Of a DNA stretch of 29,943 nucleotides, positions 10,202-18,482 are shown piece after piece. Positions within the stretch are counted from its first letter, which is position 1, and each line of letters opens with the position of its first letter. The notes beneath the pieces were generated by a model. That model was given only the letters and a program-made list of their open reading frames with translations. It made no database searches and was not told the DNA's origin. A program made the translations under genes and the position numbers. This DNA is from Rhodocollybia butyracea (Eukaryota > Basidiomycota > Agaricomycetes > Agaricales > Omphalotaceae), in NCBI GenBank assembly GCA_015501585.1, contig JADNRY010000714.1, positions 1 to 29,943 of the forward strand, written 5' to 3'.

Positions 10202-11123
10202 TAGGCCATATAGACGTTAAAGGGCTCCGGAAAGCAACCACCGGACTTCCACCGGATATTGACAGTGTTAGAGTCGAACACTGTCAAATCTGTGCCCTTG
10301 CCAACATAAAACGACTCAAGTTCCCTCGAAAAGCTTCCAATCGCGCAGACCGCCCTCTCTTTCGTATTCACTCTGACATTTGTGGCCCCTTTCCTGTTGG
10401 ATATGGAGGCTTCCGCTACTTCATCACTTTCATTGACGACTTCAGTCGCTTTATTGTTATTTTCTTTCTAAAACACAAATCCGAAGCCCTTAAAACTTTC
10501 ACTATCTTTCGTGCTGCCGCTGAAAAACAACTCGGTTATCCTATTGTCTTCCTTCGTGTAGACAACGCTCCGGAACTTGTAGAGGGGCAATTCAAAAGCT
10601 ATTGCAAAGCTGAAGGTATCTCATACGAGAAAACTATCCCCGATGCCTCACAACAAAATGGAGTCGCAGAATGAGCAAATCAAATCATCGAGTCCATGTC
10701 CAGAGCAATGCTCGTCGACTGCCAGATGACGAACTGGTTCTGGCCACTAAGTACACAAGCCAGTGTACATATCAAAAATCGTGTTCCACACTTCTCCCTG
10801 CCACCCGATTTCACTCCTTTCCGAGGTTGGTATCGCAAGAGACCTGACCTCTCTCATCTTTGACCTTTCGGCGCTCTTGTTACCGCAAGGAAAACAGACT
10901 CCGATCATATTCATAAATTGGAGCCTAGAGGAGAAGAGGGAAGATTCGTTGGATACGCTAAGGATTCTAAGGGCTACCTTATTTGGTTTCCTTCTTCAAA
11001 ATCCATCCGTTCCCGATGAGACGTCGACTTCCACGGATTTCCTGAACATCTTCCGTCACCTCCTCTCTCCGAAATCTTATGGGATGACATCTCATTCAGC
11101 AATGATCCTAACCCTCTTCCTGA
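10111..11123 (+). pseudogene. copia integrase region with three stop codons
   Basis: In the frame starting at 10111 the integrase zinc domain (YHRLIGH..CQICALAN) is followed by the catalytic core: first Asp in HSDICGPF, second Asp in RVDNAPEL and Glu in QQNGVAE. Downstream is the usual IKNRVPHF..FGALVT and GRFVGYAKDSKGY. The frame contains TGA at 10672-10674, 10861-10863 and 11017-11019. At each site the family favours Arg (VAE-R-AN, LSHL-R-PFG, RS-RR-DVDF), so a CGA-to-TGA change explains each one. No intact integrase can be made from this copy. Confidence 0.88.
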
Positions 11124-11493
11124 GTACGTCAATACTCATTCGGAAACATTTATCCTAACCTGTATCACAGGCATTCTCCTCTAACCATCGAACCCAATGA
11201 CCCAATCCACACTGGCTTGAATCACCGGTACGTGGTTATAGTATTGTAAGGGACAAGCATAATAACCTGTTAAACAGGCTGTCCCCGGGCACGAACAACT
11301 CTGATGCACCGCACGGTGATAATCATCTTGAGTACGTGACCCTAACAATTATAAAGGGACTCGCATTGACAATAACCTGTTCTACAGGCTGTCCCCAGAC
11401 ACAACTGACTCAGATGCACCACACAGTGGCAAACATCTAGAGTACATTGCGATCATAAATATTCTCCAAAGAACTACCCTAACTTTATCACAG
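11124..11493 (+). other. Array of small exons and four intron-like segments within pol
   Basis: Intron-like segments 11124-11170 (47 bp), 11228-11277 (50), 11332-11387 (56) and 11442-11493 (52) all begin GTACGT or GTACRT-like, carry a CTAAC/ATAAC branch-like site about 10-15 nt before CAG or ACAG, and all sit in phase 2. Removing them joins three exons (57, 54, 54 nt) in frame from integrase to the reverse transcriptase start. The two 54-nt exons are tandem copies encoding LSPGTNNSDAPHGDNHLE and LSPDTTDSDAPHSGKHLE. Unspliced, the frame meets a stop at 11183-11185. This is inference from splice signals; no transcript was seen. Confidence 0.7.
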
Positions 11494-13366
11494 TCCTGAC
11501 GTCGAAATGACCGACGGCACTTCTGATTTCACTCCCCGTCGCTCCACACGCCCGAGATATCTACCAACTCGCTACCGCGTCGATGCTTTGACTGCGTCCC
11601 CTGACGAGGGGGGGCACAACACTGTTCTACTCAACCTCCTAGCTCTCAACGATGAAGAACACGAAATAGAAGTGGAATGCGACCCTGACAAATTTGCTCC
11701 TCTTGCCCAATCCTTCATCGCCACAGAAACGATCATCGGAAGTGCACTACAACAACCAATTGATGATATCAACGAGAAAGATCCAGAGACTATTCAACAC
11801 GCTGAATCCTCCATATACTGGTCCCACTGGCTAGCTGCCATCCACGAGGAACTCGAATCCTTAAATGCCAAGGGTGTCTATGAGGAAATCGACGAGTTAC
11901 CTCCTGGGAGGAAAGCCGTTGGCTCCAAATGGGTACTCCGCATTAAAAGAGATCGTGACGGACTTATTTCCAGATTCAAAGCACGCCTCGTCGCCAAAGG
12001 GTTCACTCAGATACCAGGACAAGACTTCAATTACACGTTTGCCCCTGTAGCCAGATGGGAGTCAATTCGAACACTCCTCGCTCTTGTTGCAGAACAAGAC
12101 TGGGAGTTACGACAGATCGACGTTAAAACAGCCTACCTCAACGGTCCTCTCGATGAAGAGATCTACCTTCGCAAACCAACGATGTTAGGATCAGGATTTT
12201 GGCGTCTTCGTAAAGGCCTATATGGGCTAAAACAATCGGGACATCAATGGTATCTGGAATTACACAAAAAACTAACATCCATTGGATTTAAAAGGACTGA
12301 ATCCGATTGGAGCGTTTACTATCGCAACCGAGGAACAGATAAATCACTACTCGCGACAAGCGTCGATGACATGCTCATCGGGTCCAGCTCGACCACAGAA
12401 TCTGACCTCGTTATAGATGAACTCGCTTCTCTCTTTGAGATCACTGACAACGGTGAACCCAACTTCCACCTTGGATGTAGGATTACTCAGGATCGAGCCA
12501 ACCGCACCATTCACCTCGATCAAAGCACCTACACCCTGTCTATTCTCCGCGAATTCCACTACGAAAACTGCAATTCTGTCGCAACTCCCATGGATCCGGG
12601 CTGTCGCCTCTTCCCTAACACCGAGGAACTCACTCCAGAAGATGCGCAAAAGGTCAAAACTTTTCCTTACACAGCTGTCGTCGGGAAATGTATGTATCTC
12701 TCTACTTGCTCTCGACCTGACATCGCGTACACAGTTCGTGAATTAGCGCGATTCATGTCCAACTACGGCCCTTCACACATCGCTGCCGCCAAGCACCTAT
12801 TACGATATCTGAAGGGAACCATGGATTACGGAGTTTGGCTTGGAAGAAACAACCCTTCCTATCCCCTCGTCCGTGCTTTGACAGACTCTGACTGGGGAAT
12901 GGGCGATGAAAGGAAATCGGTTTCCGGTTTCGTGATCACAATGAACGGTTCCCCCCTCTCGTGGAGCTCGAAACAGCAATCCGTTGTCGCCCTATCATCT
13001 TGCGAAGCAGAATACTTAGCAACAACTCACTGCGCTAGAGAAGTTTTGTGGTTCAGGAATCTCTTCACTGAACTCGGTTTCCCACAATATCTACCAACTA
13101 CTATCTTCTGCGATAACCAAGGGACCATCGCATGTACACACGACCCGCACGCCCACAGTAAGATGAAACACATCTCAATTCGCGAGCACTTTATTCGCGA
13201 CTGTATAACTAACCGCCTCGTGGACGTTGTCTATATTTCCAACAAGGAAAACATCGCCGATATATTCACCAAGCCACTCCACCGCATCCTACACCGTCAA
13301 TGGGTCAAACTACTTGGCCTCGACGCCAGTCAAGGGGGGGTGTTGAGCGATGACCTAGCGCCGTAG
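11494..13366 (+). CDS. copia reverse transcriptase and RNase H
   Basis: The open frame (ATG 11507, but continuous from the proposed exon start 11494) encodes the copia RT: GSKWVLRIKRD, RFKARLVAKGFTQ, QIDVKTAYLNG, LYGLKQSGHQWY. The catalytic box reads SVDDMLIG, with Ser where most family members have Tyr (YVDD). RNase H follows (TDSDWGMGDERKSVSGF, WSSKQQSVVALSSCEAEY, CDNQG) and the usual end NIADIFTKPL. The stop at 13364-13366 is 24 bases inside the 3' LTR, so the Pol C-terminus is encoded by the LTR. This part has no stops or shifts, unlike the integrase. Confidence 0.95.
13332..13340 (+). promoter_or_regulatory. Polypurine tract
   Basis: aaggggggg abuts the 3' LTR directly; this is where plus-strand DNA synthesis would start. 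Confidence 0.9.
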
Positions 13367-13546
13367 CCAAATAAGGGTTGATTACCCGTTTCAGTTAATA
13401 TTACCTTCCTGGTCAGAGAGGAGCCCCTATCGTCTCTCTCTCTGTACCAGGTATGTGGACTTGTATATCATTAACATTGATTGTATTACATGGACTAATA
13501 AATCCTATCGTCTCTCTCTCTGTACCAGAGTGATATTACCTTGATA
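13341..13546 (+). repeat. 3' LTR of copia element
   Basis: Identical by eye to 8060-8265 over 206 bases, including the internal 25-bp repeat. Confidence 0.95.
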
Positions 13547-13551
13547 CTAAC
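13547..13551. repeat. Target-site duplication, right (ctaac)
   Basis: Partner of 8055-8059. On the minus strand it lies in the coding sequence shortly after IPDTAPSSF of the interrupted membrane gene. Confidence 0.9.
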
Positions 13552-14245
13552 CTAAAACTGGAAGGGGCGGTATCTGGAATCTGAAAGTTAAAGAATGGGA
13601 TATTGTACTTTTTGGTAACCTCCGCATTGAGAGTCCTGTTGAAAGTGGGGAGAGCAAAAGTGTTTGCAATTGTGACATGCAGCACCGTCATCCCAGCAAG
13701 ATACAGAGTAACTGCAGTCACCCCCCATATTGACGTAGTAAGCTTGTGCTGATTGAAAAGAGATGATAAGGCAGATCCCAGTCCACTCCATGCACTGTAT
13801 TGATCATGCACTTCAGTCATGGTTTTGCTGACACGCAAAACTTTGCTTAAAGCTAGCGGTTGTAAGACGAATAGTTGACCAACAAGATACCCCTGACAAT
13901 CTGTCAGTACAAGCTACAATTAAGACTGGGCCGATCACATGCACCCACCACTCCGATTATCTGAATGGTGGCTGGAATCGCTACATTCAGAATGTTATAT
14001 CGAGGTCCAAGTTCTATCATAATTTGGTTCTCAAGATGCCCTACACCTGCAAATCTCACAACTACCAAAGCAAGGTGTACCGCGACCAGTATGAGGTGCA
14101 AAACAATGGAGAGCCAGTAGCGAAAGTTGCTAGTAGCCGAAGATTCTTTGGCGGATTTCGGAATATGTTTTGTTTTCAGAAGAGTTGTTGTTATCAAGTC
14201 ATCAGCGGTGCCATGAGTCAGAGTTTGTTCGTGTCCTCCTGTCTT

Positions 14246-14479
14246 GGGCATCGATGGTGTGTTGGGAATCGATGGTGTGTTGGGAATCGATGGCGTGTTA
14301 GGCGTCGATGGTGTGTTGGGCATCGATGGTGTGTTGGGAATCGATGGCGTGTTGGGCATCGATGGTGTGTTGGGCATCGATGGTGTGTTGGGCATCGATG
14401 GTGTGTTGGGCATCGATGGTGTGTTGGGCATCGATGGTGTGTTGGGCATCGATGGTGTGTTGGGCATCGATGGTGCGTT
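14246..14479. repeat. 13 x 18-bp coding minisatellite
   Basis: Thirteen units of consensus gggcatcgatggtgtgtt, exactly 18 bp each. On the minus strand they encode the hexapeptide PNTPSM with M, I or T variants, at the extreme N-terminus of the interrupted membrane protein. Eight units (the block nearest the 5' end of the minus-strand gene) are nearly identical; units 2-4 and 6 carry variants. Every unit is a multiple of three, so copy-number change would keep the frame. Confidence 0.97.
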
Positions 14480-15322
14480 GGAAGGAAGGAGTCAAGGAAG
14501 CCAAGTTGGGTGGTTGAGTACAAGGTTCTGGCGCAAGGCAGTTGATGTTAAACGTTAAGTAACGGAACCAATACGCACTGAGAAGGTGATCTCGGTCAGC
14601 AGTCACTAGTACTGTTACTTTTGACAGATTCACGAATACAAAGCCACAAGGCAATCCTGATATCGACATCCTCTTTTATCCGAACAGATCCGAACGAAAT
14701 ACCTAACCTAGATTCGACAGTTCTTAAGTTCCAATATCTTCCCAGGAGGTAGACGCAGGGCAAAAGGGTCCAGAGTTCAGACACTCTTTATATACTACGA
14801 ACGAGTATTCTCTTCGCAAAAGACAGCTACCTAGGCTACCTCTCTGAGCCCAAGTCACACGTTGGTGTAGTTATCAGTCATGTGCACAGGTGGGCTTACC
14901 TTTCAAGCTTTCAAGAATAGAGCGTAATTAGAGCGTATTTGCAGCGGGTTTCCATCTCACCCCCCGTTGATCATCGAGCATGTGCTTGAAGCACTGCGTG
15001 GGATTTGGCAACTCCCGTAGATGAGGACTACGAGAGAAGCTGTCCATGATCCAGCAAGAGCCAAAAGGCCACAGTGCGGTTACGCCTGAATATGAATGGT
15101 TTTGCCCTAACACTCTTCCTCTTCTTTTTCGGGGTGTAATGCAGTTCTTATTTTGCTATGTGATCAGGTACTAAGCTAGTTTTTACTTCGGTTCATTCTA
15201 GCTGTCCCAGCTCCGTAGTCTACCTTCTCTTCGGGAGTCGAGCTCGCTGCCTGAGCTGGTACAGGGACCGGCCGTTTCCTTTATGGGACCGCAGGCGGTT
15301 CTTTGTGGCCGTTTGGGCCGTG
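14480..15322. other. No gene seen; upstream region of the minus-strand membrane gene
   Basis: No convincing coding sequence. A minus-strand TATATAAA lies at 14794-14787, about 320 bp upstream of the minus-strand start codon, and is a weak promoter candidate. The rest shows nothing I can name. Confidence 0.5.
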
Positions 15323-15340
15323 TATCTATCTATCTATCTA
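15323..15340. repeat. (TATC)n microsatellite
   Basis: About four and a half tandem tatc units. Confidence 0.9.
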
Positions 15341-15425
15341 CCCAATCGTTTCAAAAATAATGAACATAATGCTGTGGCCAAGTATTCCCAAAAAAGGAAG
15401 ATCCAGGGAAGAAAATTGCCAGGTA

Positions 15426-16261
15426 TGTCCAGAAAAGGAAAATCGTGGCTCTGCGTCACGCGTTTCATTTCGTCGCAAAAAACACCACGCTCTAATCTTT
15501 CTCGAATCTCCTGTCCAGTCATTCACAATAAAACCTCATCTTCATCGCTGTACAATCCTCGCTCAGAATTTGTTGGCCTACCTCATCACAGACACATTCA
15601 ACCAGAAGGTTTCTATCTCGTTAATTCCGGAGGTAAGCGATAAATCGATAAGCTTCAACACAATAAATACTGAACAAGTTTTTTTTTGACTGAGCACCTT
15701 CCAGACGGCTTTCGGTTCAAACTTCACACCATACCAGTCTCTGGTATTTGAAGAAAGCTAAGATCGAAGAAGCGTATAGACCAAATACCGCAGAAACGAA
15801 TGAAAGGTTTGAAAAATACCACGAGGATGAACTCGGATCAGAGGAAGAGGCTGAAGAACCCAGAGAATATACTGAATGGCTATCAATCCTACTATCTCGG
15901 TGACGGGTATGAAACTACGTTCAAATATCACTACCTCACCTCGTCTTCAACTACAGCCACTATTACTCTCTCATCGACTTTTTCAGCCACCCATATCTAC
16001 CTTCCGAATTCCACAACAACTTCACTCGAAACCCCAACCCAAAGACGAAAAAAAAAACTAAAGAACGCACGGCATTTCCGGCTCACCTTCGCTCTCTTCG
16101 TTCTCTTCACCTTTCTTCTCTTATCGATTATCCCTCAAGGCCTCATCGACATCGGCAACGTCATCTCGATCCTGACGGGGCTGTACAAGACGGGAAATAT
16201 TTTCATGAGTACTTGGGTACCACTTTTGTGGGCGGCGATTAGCGTTATGGTGGGATACTGA
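15426..16261 (+). CDS. Unidentified, possibly spliced gene with hydrophobic C-terminal segment
   Basis: I do not recognise this. The open stretch from ATG 15426 reaches a good donor (gtaagcg, about 15632) and a matching acceptor after a pyrimidine-rich tract (about 15705), giving NSGDGFRFKLHTIPVSG before a stop. A separate open frame 15800-16261 has a basic, Thr/Ser-rich first half and a strongly hydrophobic segment (FALFVLFTFLLLSIIP), ending WVPLLWAAISVMVGY. They could be one gene with unseen introns, two relics or chance. 16262-16702 shows further open frames (MDPISDLLAVHGF at 16334) but nothing recognisable. Confidence 0.25.
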
Positions 16262-16704
16262 AGTGAGTATTTTGTTGTTGCGTATAGGGAACGTTCCGAT
16301 GTCTGGTTTAGTGTCTGGCCTTCTAGATCTGTCATGGACCCGATATCGGACCTACTTGCCGTCCATGGATTCACATATCCGGTCATCCGCTGCCTCTTAC
16401 AAAGGACGTACTGGTCTGTTTTATCCCCAGTCGCCGCAAATGCAGCACCTCAGGCTGTGGCTCAGAGCTCAGCTATCTTTGAACACTATACACGTCTTGA
16501 TGCTCCTACTAGCCTGTGTTTGGTGCTTAGGATCGCACCCCTTCTATATAGTTAGCTTATTTCGTTGTATTCTTTCTCCGACCACCACCGTTAGTTCTCA
16601 TCGTTGCTGTGTCTCGCCGTTTGGAATATAACGTGGTCTTGTCAATACGTGTGATTCTCAGTGTTTCTGTCTAGGCCAAACGACAACTTTTCAGTCCATT
16701 TACT

Positions 16705-16985
16705 ATGGCCTGAATTACGGTGTGTTTTATTTCTTTTATTTTTTCTTCATCTCATCCTCTTTTCCTTATGTAGTGGATCGTCATTTGGTAAATTAGCCAG
16801 TTCATTATGGGTCTCTTACTCCTTACTTTTGGGATTATTGTGGTCGCTACATTAGTTGAACTGGTTAGTACCTACTCGACTTCCTTGATACAGTCCTGAT
16901 ACGCTAGATCTGTTCCTTTTTGAGACACGGTGAAGTCATTGCCTGTTTGTCTGTACATGCGACTAACAAAACGTTCATAACATAT
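16705..16985 (+). pseudogene. RMD1 3' tail, dead duplicate
   Basis: It matches exons 1034-1335 of the RMD1-family gene. The Arg codon CGA at 1040-1042 is TGA here (16711-16713). The splice acceptor ttttag of copy A reads ttttgg at about 16830, and the last acceptor (acacag) has lost its AG near 16928. No upstream part is present. It therefore arose already truncated and has no coding role. Confidence 0.85.
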
Positions 16986-17422
16986 CGAGGGACAGTATTT
17001 GCGATCGGTCTAATCATGATTCTGCTTATGAGAGATGTATATACATCGAGACACTGATACTACGCGTTTATTTAGGGCCACTGATATACCAGTAACCATA
17101 CTTACGAATCCACAATGGTTGTGATAGTCTAACTTCCTGGCCAACCTCAGCCCTGAATCAGCCCTTCTCCCGGACCTGAACAAGCAATTCGGTTAGACTC
17201 TGAATTGCTTTGATTTCACTCGTGCTGCGTCGCGTATGACTAAGTCGCATAAGTAGTATGCCCCTATATGCCCTCGGGGGTCTTGTAGGAGTGCCCCGCA
17301 ACGAACCTCATTCATCCATCGTTCACATGGCCATGCTTCACCTGTGCTTCACGAACATCGAGGGCAGAGATCAGCAGTTGTTCCACGTGAAGATCCATAT
17401 TTCAATTTTTCAAGTTACTTAT

Positions 17423-18228
17423 CGGCACATACATTTTGCCGTGCAGCCGGTGCGTGGTGCGTGCTGGGTGCGTGCAAACGTGCTTGGTGCGTGCAAATGC
17501 GGTGCGTGGTGCGTGGAAGTGCGTGCGTGTCAACTGGGCCAAGTCCACTTCGTTGTGTAAAGTTATTTCTGCTATAGAATTTACTAGCCTTTCTTTTATT
17601 CTATGTCCCCAAAGCTGCAACCAAGGCTGCAACTTGAATTGTACACTTAAAGATAAGTAGTGTAAGTATCATCAACATAAGTAAATTGACCTGCACTAGG
17701 CACATAGGAGGCTGCCTGATAAGGCAAGAGTAGTATAGAGGTGTACAGGTGTATGTGCAGGTTCCGATGTCAAAAAAACACAAACATTGCTGAAAGACCC
17801 GCAACATTTACACGCACCCACCATCACTTGCACGCATCCGCCATCACTTGCACGCACCTGCCATCATCATTTTGCGGGTGCGTGCAAGTGATGCGGGGTG
17901 CGTGCATAGTGCGTGCATAGTGCGTGCGAGGGTGCGTGCAAGTGATGCCGGGTGCGTGCCGTTGCGTGCAAGTGATGCGTGATGCGTATAATGATTGTGT
18001 ATCCAAGACTCGATATTAGGTAGAATTTGTGTAGAATTACCTCTTTGGGCCGATTGGCCAAAAGTTCATTAATATGAAGTTAATAATGTTAGTATATATT
18101 ACAAAAAAAATACATATTTCGGACTGAAAAAATTATACATGCGCACGCACCATACAACACGCATCGGTAGGTGCGTGCACGCACCTGCACGCACCACGCA
18201 CCGGCTGCACGGCAAAATCACCTAGCCC
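17423..18228. mobile_element. Non-autonomous inverted-repeat DNA element (MITE-like), 806 bp
   Basis: The left arm attttgccgtgcagccggtg.. (from 17433) and the right end are reverse complements over at least 32 bases (to gtgcgtggtgcgtgc). A direct repeat gttacttat flanks it at 17414-17422 and 18229-18237. Inside are many GTGCGTGCA-type units in both orientations (about 17450-17560, 17810-17990, 18140-18210), including a large imperfect palindrome around 17845-17900. No transposase frame. An 8-9-bp duplication is compatible with hAT, Mutator-like or KDZ-type elements; I cannot choose. It is absent from duplication copy A. Confidence 0.8.
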
Positions 18229-18482
18229 GTTACTTATAGTCTTTGAGCGCTTGAGCCCTTGGTTACCTGGCAGATAATGCATATGACTTAAAGCTTAAGT
18301 ATATGGACGATGTCGACGGCTTCTGGTATATACATATATCGGTTGAACGTTATACAGTCATCTTTTCTTCCTTTCACTTGCTCCCCTTTTACTATTGCAC
18401 TCCTTTCTTCCTTCCTGTTGGTTTATCTTTTATTCCATTTCTTACCGACCTTTGCTTATGGCTGATTTTAAAGTAAATCGCA

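Larger units (their letters stand above)
8060..13546 (+). mobile_element. Ty1/copia LTR retrotransposon, 5,487 bp
   Basis: Structure seen in order: 206-bp LTR, primer-binding site, Gag with a zinc knuckle, aspartic protease, integrase, reverse transcriptase, RNase H, polypurine tract, 206-bp LTR, with a 5-bp target duplication. Integrase before reverse transcriptase defines the copia superfamily. The two LTRs read identical over all 206 bases, so insertion was recent. The element is not autonomous as read: one frame shift between protease and integrase and three stop codons in integrase. It lies on the plus strand, antisense to the membrane gene it interrupts. Confidence 0.97.
6224..14467 (-). 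pseudogene. Four-helix membrane protein gene interrupted by a copia element
   Basis: Read on the minus strand, exons 14467-13945 and 13892-13547 encode a hexapeptide-repeat N-terminus, then three hydrophobic helices (YWLSIVLHLILVAVHLALV; the segment around IIGVVGYLVGQLFV; TSIWGVTAVTLYLAGMTVLHV). Beyond the retrotransposon the gene resumes: 8059-7666 (FHGSYPIYDSTIP, FHVTCG), 7614-7403 (ending GTLVALDPPM), 7351-7152, 7090-6996, 6935-6814, 6777-6640, 6581-6567 (15 nt) and 6499-6224 (helix VGFMASLILLLVSLYL; LQLMWLLG near the end). This order matches an unnamed Agaricomycete family with a long helix-poor loop and a late fourth helix. The insertion alone must break it; small frame shifts are also present near 8040, 7780 and in 7614-7403. 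Function unknown. The start at 14467 is the first ATG after a stop in this frame and lies inside the repeat. Confidence 0.75.

Noticed and set aside
14246..14479. CRISPR-like array
   Set aside because: Units are contiguous 18-mers without spacers, lie in a coding frame, and the genome is eukaryotic.
14024..14558. Plus-strand and other-frame open frames of Gly-Ile-Asp-Gly-Val-Leu or His-Arg-Cys-Pro repeats
   Set aside because: They are shadows of the 18-bp minisatellite, which leaves most frames open; only the minus-strand PNTPSM frame continues into recognisable helices.
17258..17577. Cys/Val-rich open frames at the left of the inverted-repeat element
   Set aside because: They arise from the GTGCGTGCA repeats, whose period keeps frames open; there is no transposase or other domain.
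17824..18061. His/Thr-rich minus-strand open frames
   Set aside because: Same cause: translation of the GTGCGTGCA-type units.
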